64,000 bases of DNA from CAWBRT01 sp963832785 (GCA_963832785.1 CAWHVF010000005.1:1426001-1490000), one strand, 5' to 3'; shown: positions 35,974 through 44,929, counted from the stretch's first letter. Notes: generated by a model from the sequence alone, not told the origin. Program-made: numbers and translations.

Positions 35974-37299
35974 ATGGCAAATTTCGGAATTGAAGCGCGC
36001 ACCTATCACTCGACCGGGCGCCCGGGAAAGATCGAAATTCTTCCCACCAAGTCGTGCGCCACGCAGCATGACCTCAGCCTGGCCTACACACCCGGGGTGG
36101 CAACACCCTGCCTGGACATTCAGAAGAATCCGCACGACGCTTTCAAATACACCGGCAAGGGCAACCTGGTGGCGGTGGTGACCAACGGCACGGCGGTGCT
36201 CGGACTGGGCAACATCGGCGCCATGGCGGGCAAGCCGGTCATGGAAGGCAAAGCGGTACTGTTCAAGAGGTTCGCGGATGTCGATGTATTCGACATCGAG
36301 CTCGCCACCGAGAACGTGGACGAGATGGTCAACACCGTCCGCCTGCTGGAGCCAACCTTCGGCGGCATCAACCTGGAAGACATCAAGGCCCCGGAATGCT
36401 TCGAAATTGAAACCCGCTTGAAGGAGCTGATGAAGATTCCGGTGTTCCATGACGATCAGCATGGAACAGCCATCATTTCCGGCGCCGGCCTGCTGAACGC
36501 CATGGAAATCGTGGGCAAGCCGCTGGACAAGATCAAGATCGTCTTCAACGGCGCCGGGGCTTCGGCCATCGCTACCGCCAAGCACTACATCAATCTCGGC
36601 GTGAAGCCCGAGAACATCATCCTCTGCGACTCCAAGGGCGTGATCTACAAGGGACGCAAGGAAGGCATGAACAAGTACAAGGAGCCGTTGGCGAACGAGA
36701 CTTCAGCCAGGACGCTGGCCGATGCGCTGAAGGGCGCCGACGTGTTCGTCGGCCTGTCGCAGGGCAACTGCGTCACGCCCGACATGGTGAGGTCGATGGC
36801 CGCTTCTCCGCTGGTGGTGGCCATGGCCAACCCCGATCCGGAGATCACCTACGAGGCTGGGACCGCGGCGCGCAAGGACATCATCATGTGTACCGGGCGC
36901 TCGGACTATCCCAACCAGATAAACAACTCGCTCGGCTTCCCGTTCATCTTCCGCGGCGCGCTCGACGTGCACGCCACCAAGATCAACGAGGAGATGAAGC
37001 GGGCGGCCACAATGGCATTGGCCAACCTGACCAAGCAGCCTGTTCCCGACGAGGTGCTGAAGGCATACGGCGTCAAGCAGATGAAGTTCGGCCGCGACTA
37101 TATCGTTCCCAAGCAGTTCGACATGCGCGTGCTGGAGTGGGAGGCATCGGCCGTTGCCAAGGCCGCCATGGACACCGGCGTGGCCCAGGAACCGGTCGAC
37201 CTGAAGACTTACAAGCAGCAGTTGAAGGCACGGCTGGAGCACATCAAAGGGCTGCAGGCGCCGAATGCGGCGGTCAAGGCCAAGGGCGCTCGCGCCTGA
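35974..37299 (+). CDS. maeB: NAD(P)-dependent malic enzyme, short form
   Basis: A 441-residue oxidative decarboxylase turning malate into pyruvate. It resembles the malic half of MaeB without the phosphotransacetylase domain. Blocks include LSLAYTPGVATPC, VTNGTAVLGLGNIGA, KAVLFKRFADVDVFD, VFHDDQHGTA (metal-binding Asp pair), the Rossmann motif FNGAGASAIA, and AMANPDPEI. Two CRP-like operators upstream suggest control by a CRP/FNR-type regulator; a strong terminator follows at 37387. It would feed pyruvate from C4 acids arising from propionyl-CoA via the mutase. Confidence 0.95.
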   Translation: MANFGIEARTYHSTGRPGKIEILPTKSCATQHDLSLAYTPGVATPCLDIQKNPHDAFKYTGKGNLVAVVTNGTAVLGLGNIGAMAGKPVMEGKAVLFKRFADVDVFDIELATENVDEMVNTVRLLEPTFGGINLEDIKAPECFEIETRLKELMKIPVFHDDQHGTAIISGAGLLNAMEIVGKPLDKIKIVFNGAGASAIATAKHYINLGVKPENIILCDSKGVIYKGRKEGMNKYKEPLANETSARTLADALKGADVFVGLSQGNCVTPDMVRSMAASPLVVAMANPDPEITYEAGTAARKDIIMCTGRSDYPNQINNSLGFPFIFRGALDVHATKINEEMKRAATMALANLTKQPVPDEVLKAYGVKQMKFGRDYIVPKQFDMRVLEWEASAVAKAAMDTGVAQEPVDLKTYKQQLKARLEHIKGLQAPNAAVKAKGARA

Positions 37300-37386
37300 A
37301 AGTAAGCCAGACCGGCCTGTTGAGGTTCGGACCTTCTTTGGACTCTCAGCCGGCGCGCCCAGCGCGCTGGCCAGGCAAAATTATCG

Positions 37387-37414
37387 GTGGGCCTGGGAAC
37401 AGGCCCACTTTTTT
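37387..37414 (+). terminator. rho-independent terminator of malic enzyme
   Basis: GTGGGCCTG, loop GGAA, CAGGCCCAC, then TTTTTT: nine perfect base pairs and six T. Confidence 0.92.
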
Positions 37415-37450
37415 GTTTCTTTTTTCTCGCGTAATTGTTCCGACCAAACA

Positions 37451-37487
37451 AAAACCCCACCCTATGCAGAAGCGGCGTAGGGTGGGG
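37451..37487 (-). terminator. hairpin terminator of the lemA operon
   Basis: CCCCACCCTATGC pairs with GCGTAGGGTGGGG (one mismatch); on the minus strand TTTT follows. It lies 50 bp past the lemA stop and is nearly the same sequence as the terminator at 19818. Confidence 0.75.
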
Positions 37488-37536
37488 CACCCACTCCATT
37501 AATTTTTCTATTCCCTAATACCTGATCCCTGCTATT

Positions 37537-38133
37537 TCACCGCGCCGGCGCCGGAGCAGCGCTGGGGAACTGCACCCGGGGAGCGGTGCGGGAAGCCTCC
37601 TCGGCCTTGAAGTAGGCATCGTTGCGCGCGAAGCCCGACATGCCAGCCACGATACTATTGGGGAACAGAGCTATGTAGGTGTTGTAGTCCTGCACCGTCT
37701 GGTTGTAGCGGCGCCTCTCCACGGCGATGCGGTTTTCCGTTCCCGCCAGCTCGTCCTGCAAGCGCAGGAAATTCACATTCGACTTCAACTGCGGATAGTT
37801 TTCGACAATCAACAGCAGGCGTCCCAGCGCCCCGTCGAGCTGGTTGTTGGCCGCGATCTTCTGCTGCGGGCCGCCGGCCGACAGCAGGGCGGCGCGGGCA
37901 TTGGCGATGTCACGGAAGACGGTCTGCTCCTGGCCGGCGTAGCCTTTTACAGTCTCCACCAGGTTCGGAATCAGGTCGGCGCGGCGTTGCAGCACCACGT
38001 CCACCTGCGACCAGGCGCTGTTCACCGCCTCTTTCTTGCGCACCATCTCGTTTTTGTAGTTCACAAACGAGGTGCCAACCCACAATCCCACCAGCACCAG
38101 GACAATCAGCACCACGATAAGAACTTTGCTCAT
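37537..38133 (-). CDS. lemA: LemA family membrane protein
   Basis: A 198-residue protein with one N-terminal membrane helix (4-24) and the LemA helical bundle outside: NYKNEMVRKKEAVNSAWSQVDV, LQRRADLIPNLVETVKGYA, ARAALLSA, LLLIVENYPQLKSN and YNTYIALFPNSIVAGMSGF are family blocks. A Pro/Ala-rich tail ends it. LemA genes commonly pair with TPM-domain genes; here one lies two genes upstream. Its role is unknown, probably in envelope stress or membrane protein handling. Confidence 0.95.
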   Translation of the reverse strand: MSKVLIVVLIVLVLVGLWVGTSFVNYKNEMVRKKEAVNSAWSQVDVVLQRRADLIPNLVETVKGYAGQEQTVFRDIANARAALLSAGGPQQKIAANNQLDGALGRLLLIVENYPQLKSNVNFLRLQDELAGTENRIAVERRRYNQTVQDYNTYIALFPNSIVAGMSGFARNDAYFKAEEASRTAPRVQFPSAAPAPAR

Positions 38134-38135
38134 AA

Positions 38136-38909
38136 TTAGCGACTGCTCCCTTCGGGTGAAGAGGAAACTTGAGACTCTGCCGGCCGGCGCCCGGCCGGCG
38201 ACGGCAGTTGATCCACGTGCCGGGTAATTACCTCCATGGCCTCCAGGTAACGCTGGTAAAGCGGCTCGATCTCCGCCTTGGCGCCCTCGCGCAGCTCCAG
38301 CGCCTCCCGGAAGGCGCTTACGTCCATGGCAAAGGCCTGGCCGGCGGCGGCGATGACATCCTTCTTTTTCGCCGAGACGTGACCGCCTGCCGCGGTGAAC
38401 TCCACGGCCAGCAGCGCGTGGCGCAGGAGCGTGACCACGGTGGAGATCGATTTCGCCAGCGCCTTCTTCAGCTCATCCTCTCCCGGCGCCGTCAGGTAAT
38501 GCTGCCGCAGCTTCATCAGCAGGCTGCGCAGCTCGTGTTCGAGCTGCACCCGGTGCAGGTTCAGCGGAACCTCGATCTCGGAGAGGAAGTCGCGCCCGGC
38601 CAGTACGCGGTGCTTGTGCTTCAGATCCAGGGTCTCGATGGCGAAGACGTCCGCCGAGGTGCGCAGCTCTTCGGCGCTCATGCACAGCGGAAGGCGATGA
38701 TGAAGTTTCTTGGACCACCACTCGATGACCGGGGCAAGCTGCTTGAGCGCCGGCCCGCTGACGTCGTGAAGCAGGCACAACAGGTTCACGTCGGAGTAGC
38801 TTTCGTGGTAATCGTCGCCGGCCGCCGAGCCGTAGAGCACGATGGCATCGAGGTTCGGGCCGGCCGCCGCCTTCACGCGCTCGACGAATTCATCCAGTTG
38901 ATGTTTCAT
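38136..38909 (-). CDS. nucleotidyltransferase-fold protein in the TPM-LemA operon
   Basis: A 257-residue protein whose N-terminus has the minimal nucleotidyltransferase motif: AIVLYGSAAGDDYHESYSDVN, with Gly27-Ser28 and Asp40, but Asn42 where a second metal-binding Asp is usual. A helical part follows (RVQLEHELRSLLMKLRQHYL and onward), of HEPN-like character. Catalysis may be lost. Its stop is two bases from lemA's ATG and it lies downstream of the TPM gene, so it is part of the same operon. No function is known to me for this trio. Confidence 0.85.
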   Translation of the reverse strand: MKHQLDEFVERVKAAAGPNLDAIVLYGSAAGDDYHESYSDVNLLCLLHDVSGPALKQLAPVIEWWSKKLHHRLPLCMSAEELRTSADVFAIETLDLKHKHRVLAGRDFLSEIEVPLNLHRVQLEHELRSLLMKLRQHYLTAPGEDELKKALAKSISTVVTLLRHALLAVEFTAAGGHVSAKKKDVIAAAGQAFAMDVSAFREALELREGAKAEIEPLYQRYLEAMEVITRHVDQLPSPAGRRPAESQVSSSPEGSSR

Positions 38910-38968
38910 AAGCTGCCATCTCCACGAGCATGCCCCGCGCCTGCATTCTTTCTCTTGGCGAGTTGTGC

Positions 38969-39003
38969 TCGCCTGCCCAGCCGAGGGCGGCTGGGCCTAC
39001 GCG
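38969..39003. repeat. GTAGGCCCAGCC palindrome, inverted copy
   Basis: CTGCCCAGCCGAGGGCGGCT then GGGCCTACGC; same family as 19741-19772, here between the TPM and nucleotidyltransferase genes. Confidence 0.6.
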
Positions 39004-39023
39004 AAACTGCGGGCCTACGCAAC

Positions 39024-39812
39024 CTACCAGGAACCGCTGGCGCCGCCGCCTCCGCTCATGCCGCCGCCAAAACCTCCGAATCCTCCGGAGCTGCCGCCAA
39101 AACCGCCACCGCCACCCCAGCCTCCGCCGAAGCCTCCGGGACCAATCCACCAGATGCCTGATCCAGCGGCGCGCCGGCGGCTGGCAACCGTGCCGGGACG
39201 CATGGCGCGAAGAATAAACGGCAGCGCAAAGGCGCCAAACGGCAAAATGATCCACCACGGGAAGCGCGGCTCAGGCTGCCTGGGCGGCGCCACCCGGACG
39301 GGCTGCACTTGCAGTGTGACGTGGCTGGCGGTGGCGATCATCTGCGCCAAGCTATTGACGCCGATCTCGATTGCGCCGCTGTAATCGCCGGCGCGCAGGG
39401 CCGGCAGCATGGCCCGGCCAACATCGCCGGCGCGGGCGTCGTTGATCACCGGCTCCAGCCCGTATCCCACCTCGATGCGGTAACGCCGGTCGCGCGGCGC
39501 CAGCAACAGCAGCACTCCGCGGTTATCCTTGTGCCCGACACCCAGATGCTGGAACAGGTCAACGGCATAATTCTCGACCGGCTGACCCTCCAGCGAGCGC
39601 ACCGTGACCACCGCCACCTGCGCGCCCGTCTTGCGTTCCACCTCGGCGCACAAGGCGTTCAGACGCGCCGCTGTCGGCGCAGACATAACCCCCGCCAGAT
39701 CGTTGACGTAGCCGCTGGCGCGTATGTCGGCGATCTTCTCCGCCGAAGCGGCAAGCGCCCCCAGGATCAGCGCCAATGGCAGCAACAGCCGCAGATGAAG
39801 GCGGGAAATCAT
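39024..39812 (-). CDS. TPM-domain exported protein (YgcG/Psb32 type)
   Basis: A 262-residue membrane-anchored protein. A signal peptide (1-24) precedes the TPM domain (about 33-165: YVNDLAGVMSAPTAARLNALC, GAQVAVVTVRSLEGQP, NRGVLLLLAPRDRRYRIEVGYGLEPVI), then one membrane helix (about 187-205) and a Gly-rich cytosolic tail of GGFGG repeats. The tail and TPM fold are typical of YgcG proteins, which pair with LemA. The operon is TPM, nucleotidyltransferase, lemA. Confidence 0.93.
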   Translation of the reverse strand: MISRLHLRLLLPLALILGALAASAEKIADIRASGYVNDLAGVMSAPTAARLNALCAEVERKTGAQVAVVTVRSLEGQPVENYAVDLFQHLGVGHKDNRGVLLLLAPRDRRYRIEVGYGLEPVINDARAGDVGRAMLPALRAGDYSGAIEIGVNSLAQMIATASHVTLQVQPVRVAPPRQPEPRFPWWIILPFGAFALPFILRAMRPGTVASRRRAAGSGIWWIGPGGFGGGWGGGGGFGGSSGGFGGFGGGMSGGGGASGSW

Positions 39813-39907
39813 CTCTTTCAGCTAAGCTATTGCACGGCAAGAGTTCGGTCAAGTGCGGGCCTGTCCGCGAACGACCGGAACCCGCCGGCGAAGGGCCCCG
39901 GCACAAC

Positions 39908-39938
39908 AAAAAAAACCACATCCGCTTGGCAGATGTGG
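39908..39938 (-). terminator. terminator of the receiver-only regulator
   Basis: CCACATC and GATGTGG (39916-39922 and 39932-39938) form a stem; on the minus strand eight T follow. It begins 27 bp past the stop. Confidence 0.85.
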
Positions 39939-39965
39939 GGCATCTTTGCCCGCATGTTTCCTGCG

Positions 39966-40331
39966 CTAGATGTTCTTTTCGCTGGTTTTCAGAAGCTCGT
40001 TGACAATGGTAACCAGTTCTTCCGGGTTGACCGGTTTTTCCAGATAGAGGTCGGCGAGCGGCTCGGCAGCCTGAAAGGCCTCGGCGACATAACCGGAGAC
40101 GACTACGACAGGCATGGTCGAGTGCGACTTGGCGGCTTGCACCACGGCCCGGCCGTTGGCGTCTCCCAATCTCCAGTCGGTCACCACGGCATCGTAACTG
40201 TTGGCTTTCAGCAGTTCGATGGCGTCATGGGCTGAGGTTGCCGCGGTCACCGAATGCCCTGCAGCCTCCAGAATGGCGCACTTCAACGTCACCACATGAG
40301 GCTCATCGTCGATGCACAAAATCCTGGCCAT
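39966..40331 (-). CDS. single-domain response regulator
   Basis: A 121-residue receiver without output domain (CheY-like). Acidic pair in CIDDEP, phospho-acceptor in AVVTDWRLGD, the Ser of VVVSGY and Lys in YLEKPVNPEEL. No kinase lies beside it, so it is an orphan that probably relays a signal or acts by protein contact. The ATG at 40331 has AAGGA about ten bases upstream; the longer frame to 40400 adds unlikely residues. Confidence 0.93.
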   Translation of the reverse strand: MARILCIDDEPHVVTLKCAILEAAGHSVTAATSAHDAIELLKANSYDAVVTDWRLGDANGRAVVQAAKSHSTMPVVVVSGYVAEAFQAAEPLADLYLEKPVNPEELVTIVNELLKTSEKNI

Positions 40332-40550
40332 AGCAAAAAAAATCCTTATGAAAAACTTAATGAGCCTGCAAGGCGCCTCTTTCCCTGCAACGAAGGGCAA
40401 AGCACCTAAAGAGTTTAACAGGACCTCCGTCGAACATCTAGGACGAACTGCCTAGCGGGTACGGTTCTGCCGGGCGGCCGAAAGTCATGCCTGCTCGCTT
40501 TATTCTCAGCATCTTGGCGATGCTTGTCAAATCAGTTCCGGCAACCGGAG

Positions 40551-40626
40551 CCCCCGGCAAACGCCGTATTTCCACCCCATTAAAAAACATCATTCGCCGG
40601 GGCTCAGGCTGCGCTTGCCGGGGTGG
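40551..40626. repeat. degenerate copies of the CACCCC...GGGGT palindrome
   Basis: CCCCCGGCAAACGCCGTATT then TCCACCCC at 40551-40578, and CCGGGGCTCAGGCTGCGCTT then GCCGGGGTGG at 40597-40626, next to the 3' end of pruA. They share half-sites with 19638-19680. Confidence 0.55.
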
Positions 40627-40629
40627 AAG

Positions 40630-42213
40630 CTATGGCTTGCGTCCGATGGATTTGGCCTGGGTAAACAGGTACAGGTAATCCGGCCCCCCTGCCTTGGAAT
40701 CTGTTCCGGACATATTGAATCCGCCAAAGGGGTGCGCTCCCACCATGGCGCCGGTCGATTTGCGGTTGACGTAAAAATTGCCCACGTGGAAGTCGCGCAT
40801 GGCGCGCTCTATTTTCTCATCCGAGGTTCCGTAATAGGAGCCGGTGAGCCCGAAGATCGTATTGTTGGCGATACTCAGCCCCTGCTCGAAATCGCGGCAC
40901 GGCATAACCGCCAGCACCGGCCCGAAGATTTCCTCCTGGGCAATCACCGCATTGGGATCGACATCGGCGATCACCGTAGGCTCGAGGAAGTAGCCATCTC
41001 CCGGCGCGCGATGCCCGCCGGCGATCAACCGCCCGCCCTGCTTCAGGCCGGTTTCGATGTAGGAAAGAATCTTGTCGGCCGCAGCCTGGTTGATGACCGG
41101 GCCCATGCCGGGATTATTTTCCGCCACGCCCACCGTAATCTTCTCTGCCCGCGCCGTGAGGCGCTCGAGGAACTTGTCGTAGATGCGCTCGTCGATGATC
41201 GCCCGCGAGCAGGCCGAGCACTTCTGCCCCTGGAAGCCGAAGGCGGAGACCGCCACGCCTTCCACTGCCGCGTCCAGGTCGGCGTCAACATCCACCAGGA
41301 TGGAGTCCTTGCCGCCCATCTCCAGAATGGCGCGCTTGATCCAAATTTGCCCCGGCTGGGTTTCCGCCGCCAGGCCATTGATTTGCAGGCCGACCTCGCG
41401 CGAACCGGTGAAGGCCACGAAGCGGGTCTGGGGATGCGCCACCAGGGCGTTGCCGAAGGCGCCGCCGCTGCCGGTGCAATAGTTCACCACGCCGTCCGGC
41501 ATGCCGCACTCGGTCAGCAGCTCCACCAGTTTGGCGGCGATGGCCGGAGAATCGCTCGAAGGCTTCAGCACCACCGTGTTTCCGCAGACGATGGCCGCGG
41601 CCGTCATGCCGGTGGTGATCGCCAGGGGGAAGTTCCAGGGCGGAATTACCGCGCCCACCCCCAGCGGGATGTACCACAGGTAATCGCGTTCGCCCGGGTA
41701 CTGAATCGGCGGCTCGGAGGCAGCCAGGCGCAACGCCTGGCGGGCATAAAATTCGCAGAAGTCGATGGCCTCGCCCACGTCGGCATCGGCTTCGGCCCAG
41801 TTCTTGCCGACCTCCAGCACCATCCAGGCGCACAGTTCAAACTTGCGCTCACGCATGGCGGCGGCAAGCCGCAGCAGCAGTTGCGCCCGCTGCTCGACCG
41901 GGGCCTGCTTCCAGCGTTCGAAGGCGCGCAAGGCCTCTTGCATTACCACGGCAACTTCGCCGGCGCCCGCCTTCTGAAAGACGCCGACGGCTTCCGCAGG
42001 CGCGGACGGATTTATGGAAGTGATCTTGTCTTTGGTTTTGACGGCGCGACCGCCGATGATCAGGTCGTACTCGCGCCCGAGTTGAGCGCGCACCCGCTCC
42101 AGAGCCCGGCGCATCTTCCCGGCATTATCCGGCAGACGAAAATCGGTGAACGGCTCGTTGCGAAACGGGCTCGGCTCAATCCCCCGGCCCGGCTCGACTT
42201 GAGTAGAAGCCAT
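40630..42213 (-). CDS. pruA: 1-pyrroline-5-carboxylate dehydrogenase
   Basis: A 527-residue aldehyde dehydrogenase that oxidises glutamate semialdehyde to glutamate, the second step of proline breakdown. The NAD-binding and catalytic parts are intact: GVGAVIPPWNFPLAI, VLKPSSDSP, FTGSREVG, LEMGGKD with Glu298, and GQKCSACSR with catalytic Cys332; the end GGFNMSGTDSKAGGPDYLYLFTQ is that of P5C dehydrogenases (RocA/PruA), not of general ALDHs. A proline dehydrogenase gene is not in the window. Confidence 0.95.
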   Translation of the reverse strand: MASTQVEPGRGIEPSPFRNEPFTDFRLPDNAGKMRRALERVRAQLGREYDLIIGGRAVKTKDKITSINPSAPAEAVGVFQKAGAGEVAVVMQEALRAFERWKQAPVEQRAQLLLRLAAAMRERKFELCAWMVLEVGKNWAEADADVGEAIDFCEFYARQALRLAASEPPIQYPGERDYLWYIPLGVGAVIPPWNFPLAITTGMTAAAIVCGNTVVLKPSSDSPAIAAKLVELLTECGMPDGVVNYCTGSGGAFGNALVAHPQTRFVAFTGSREVGLQINGLAAETQPGQIWIKRAILEMGGKDSILVDVDADLDAAVEGVAVSAFGFQGQKCSACSRAIIDERIYDKFLERLTARAEKITVGVAENNPGMGPVINQAAADKILSYIETGLKQGGRLIAGGHRAPGDGYFLEPTVIADVDPNAVIAQEEIFGPVLAVMPCRDFEQGLSIANNTIFGLTGSYYGTSDEKIERAMRDFHVGNFYVNRKSTGAMVGAHPFGGFNMSGTDSKAGGPDYLYLFTQAKSIGRKP

Positions 42214-42395
42214 GGCAGCACTCCTCGCGAATATTAATGCACCTCGATTTTACCGCTGTGCGGCCACTTGGAAAGAGGCATGGCGCTGGTATTTTGTTAA
42301 GCAAATTTGGGGACGCGGCCCACGCAGATGCGCGGGACACCATGCGCGTATTTGCCCGGGAAGTGCGGGGCCCCAGCCTGAATCAGAGCAGGTTT

Positions 42396-42632
42396 CTATG
42401 CTTTGGGGGATTGGTCCGCCTGCAGGGGCGAGTCGCTCATGCGGAAGCGCGTGCGCACGTGCTCGGAAATCAACTCCACCGCTGCGCGGTTCCCTTCGGG
42501 ATCGCTCTTGATGAGGTACTTCATGGCATCGACGAGCACGCGCTGGCCTTCCACGTAGCGAGGATCAGAGATGCGCTTGCGGTTCAAGTGCTCGGTGCTG
42601 GGGCGCGCCGGAATGATTACTACTTTACCCAT
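42396..42632 (-). CDS. small hypothetical protein
   Basis: A 78-residue, charged, mainly helical protein starting MGKVVIIPARPSTEHLNRKR, with RYVEGQRVLVDAMKYLIKSDPEGN in the middle. No family recognised. The longer open frame to 42767 overlaps a palindromic repeat and a terminator, so the ATG at 42632 is chosen, although a Shine-Dalgarno is not evident. It lies between the AAA+ gene and pruA on the same strand. Confidence 0.6.
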   Translation of the reverse strand: MGKVVIIPARPSTEHLNRKRISDPRYVEGQRVLVDAMKYLIKSDPEGNRAAVELISEHVRTRFRMSDSPLQADQSPKA

Positions 42633-42730
42633 GAAAGACTCGCTATCGATAAGAATGCCGCAGACACCCGGACCGTTGCCTGCACTGGATTGCAATCGTA
42701 GTGCCGGCGGCGTTCCGTATACATGCGCAG

Positions 42731-42760
42731 GACACGCCGCCGAGGGCGGCGGCGCTACGA
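42731..42760. repeat. short GC palindrome of the GTAG...CTAC family
   Basis: CACGCCGCCGAGGGCGGCGG then CGCTACG. A similar block is at 44505-44532. Confidence 0.5.
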
Positions 42761-42790
42761 AAAACAAAAAGAGCGCCCACAGGGGCGCTC
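42761..42790 (-). terminator. terminator of the AAA+ ATPase gene
   Basis: On the minus strand GAGCGCC, a six-base loop, GGCGCTC, then TTTTTGTTTTT. It starts 18 bp past the stop of the gene. Confidence 0.93.
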
Positions 42791-42807
42791 CTGGCTCAAA
42801 GAGCAGA

Positions 42808-43977
42808 TTACTTGTGGTCGAGAAGCGAAGTAGCGCCCAACTCCTTGCGGTTGCTGTTGCTGACGGTGCGCCCGGAGCGGGTGGCAGCGGCCCCGGCGGC
42901 GAACTCCGGCCCGTACTTTTCCAGCAATACTGGAACCAGCGCCCCCTCGGCCTCCTTGACGAAAGTCATGCCGCCGCTCTCGTCCATGTCGATGCGGATG
43001 AAATCGCCCAGCTTGACCTGCCCGGTGGCAACCAGGTTGGCCAAGGGAAAGACGATGCAGCGCTCGATGGCGCGCTTGAGATGGCGGGCGCCGTACTTGG
43101 GATCGGTGCCCTCCTGCAACAGGTACTTCTTGACGTTGGCCGTGCAACTGAACACGAACTGATTATTGCCGGTGGCCTGCAGGATGCGCTGCTGCACCAT
43201 GCCGAGTTCGATCTCCAGAATCTTCTCCAGGTGCTCGAGCCGCAAGGTCTTGAAGACCACGATCTTGTCGATGCGGTTCATGAACTCGGGCGAGAACTTG
43301 CGCCGCGCCGCATCGACGGCGGTGCGGGTCATCTTCTCGTCCAGCTTGGCGTCCAGCTTGGCCGGGCCGGAGGAGAAACCCATGGCGCCGTTGATCAGCT
43401 CATTCATCTCGCCCGCGCCCAGGTTGGAGGTCATTACGATCAGGCACTGGGAGAGATCCACCCGGCGGTTATCGCCCAGGGTGAGCGTAGCTTTGTCCAG
43501 AATCCCGAGCAGCAGTTGCCAGAGCGCATCGGAAGCCTTCTCAATCTCGTCGAACAGCAGAATGGAAAGCTTGATCTTCTCGGTGTGCCACTGGTTGAGG
43601 GCCTCCTGGGTGAGCAGGGGGTGAGTTTCGCGGTGGCCCAGGTAGCCTGGAGGCGAGCCGATCAGCTTGGCTATCTCGTGGGAATGCTGGAACTCGGCGC
43701 AGTCGATTTTGATGACCGCGCGGGCATCCCCGAACAGCGCCTCGGCGACGGCTTCCACCACTCGCGTCTTGCCCGAACCGGTGGGGCCCAGAAAAAGGAG
43801 ATTGCCTACCGGACGCCCGGGCGCGTTCAGCCCCGCCAGAAACATCTGGTAAATCTCGGTGACCTTCTCGATGGCGGGATCTTGACCCACAATCCGCCGG
43901 CGGAGAGCAGTCTCGAACTCCGTAGCGTCACTACTACGGCGCGAAGGATCTAGTGTGGCATTGAGTCCAGTTTTCAT
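42808..43977 (-). CDS. single-module AAA+ ATPase similar to the second ring of ClpA/ClpB
   Basis: A 389-residue ATPase matching one Clp D2 module without N-domain, D1 or middle coil. Walker A is GPTGSGKT (64-71), the pore loop GYLG (111-114) lies in IGSPPGYLGHRE, Walker B is LLFDEIEK (140-147), sensor 1 is MTSNLGA, and GARHLKRAIE is the sensor 2 helix with its Arg. A 50-residue low-complexity tail follows. It is probably a hexameric remodeller of unknown clients. GTG 43995 is an alternative start. A clear terminator follows it. Confidence 0.9.
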   Translation of the reverse strand: MKTGLNATLDPSRRSSDATEFETALRRRIVGQDPAIEKVTEIYQMFLAGLNAPGRPVGNLLFLGPTGSGKTRVVEAVAEALFGDARAVIKIDCAEFQHSHEIAKLIGSPPGYLGHRETHPLLTQEALNQWHTEKIKLSILLFDEIEKASDALWQLLLGILDKATLTLGDNRRVDLSQCLIVMTSNLGAGEMNELINGAMGFSSGPAKLDAKLDEKMTRTAVDAARRKFSPEFMNRIDKIVVFKTLRLEHLEKILEIELGMVQQRILQATGNNQFVFSCTANVKKYLLQEGTDPKYGARHLKRAIERCIVFPLANLVATGQVKLGDFIRIDMDESGGMTFVKEAEGALVPVLLEKYGPEFAAGAAATRSGRTVSNSNRKELGATSLLDHK

Positions 43978-44739
43978 CTTGGCGGCCCTACTCACCTCTG
44001 CTGGGGCCCGGCCCCGTATCCCCGGAGCTTAAAAACAAAGAGTCGGCTTGCAGCAACTCTTACCTCTCGATGAAACAATACTACCGCTGAGTTGGCCGGA
44101 AGTCTCTGTGGAAACTGCAGCCGTCCGCGCCCCGGCAGTATCTGCCCTCTCGACTACACGACTTTAGATGCGCACTGGCCCAGGAAAAGATCAGGGGCGC
44201 AAATATTTCCCGTTAGCAAGTTGAGAGATGACGCTGGCAACTGGCGGCGGTTGGCTCCAGCTTGCGTCTAGCCTACACCCAGTATAGAACTCCACGCCGC
44301 TCGGCGGGGGACGCGCGCTCGACCCTGGTTTCATCTTAAGTTAACAGTTCCGAACAACTTCTGCCCGGCGGTGCTTGAGCGGCACATCAGGCTTGAATGC
44401 CCGATTTAGAAGGCGCCCGGCGCATCGCCACCCCGCCCGCTGTATCCAGCCCGAGCGCTTTCAGTGGGCAATTATGCTTGGCTCGTGTTGCCTCTTATGG
44501 AAACGTCCCGCCCCTAGGGCGGCGGCGCTACCGGAGAAATCAATCACAGGAAAAGGCCTAAAGGTGACCTGGAACGCCTTTGCCGGACTGGCAAGAATTA
44601 ACTAAGCCGCGCAGATCGGGGAGCGAAGTGCCCCCTCTGCCTGTTTTTGGAAGATGGGGTGAGTTAGAATTCCACCCCGCGAAAAGCGCGGAAATGTGGG
44701 GCACGAGTCGAATTACTCCGCCCCCGTGCCTCAGGGTAA

Positions 44740-44760
44740 CCGGCGTCGCGCCGGGTTTTT
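44740..44760 (+). terminator. terminator without an upstream gene
   Basis: CCGGCG, loop TCG, CGCCGG, G, then TTTTT. No plus-strand gene precedes it within 950 bp. Confidence 0.75.
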
Positions 44761-44783
44761 CGTTCAGGCAGGCGTTCTCGTTT

Positions 44784-44789
44784 TATAAT
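44784..44789 (+). promoter_or_regulatory. -10 box of ilvE
   Basis: Perfect TATAAT; no good -35 hexamer at 17 bp. Transcription from here gives a leader of about 135 bases ending in a TTAGGAG ribosome site eight bases before the ATG. Confidence 0.5.
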
Positions 44790-44929
44790 GCAACATTCTC
44801 CTGTTTTCTCTTCGGGCGCGGCCCGTAGGACCGTATTCCCTGCCCAGGCGGAGAAAACTCCGCGATTTGGACGGAGATGGAGCGCGGGCAGCCCGTGGAG
44901 GCACGTGAAATCCGGATTAGGAGCCCTAA

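Larger units (their letters stand above)
43978..44929. other. 950-bp gap before ilvE
   Basis: No supported gene. Contents: a GC palindrome at 44505-44532; a hairpin block with CCACCCCGCGAAAAGCGCGG near 44672-44691; a terminator at 44740; and a promoter at 44784 with a leader of about 140 bases. The terminator on the plus strand with no gene before it hints at a small transcript upstream. Confidence 0.5.

Noticed and set aside
40615..42237. 540-codon plus-strand frame opposite pruA
   Set aside because: No motif; mirror of a strongly conserved dehydrogenase on the other strand.
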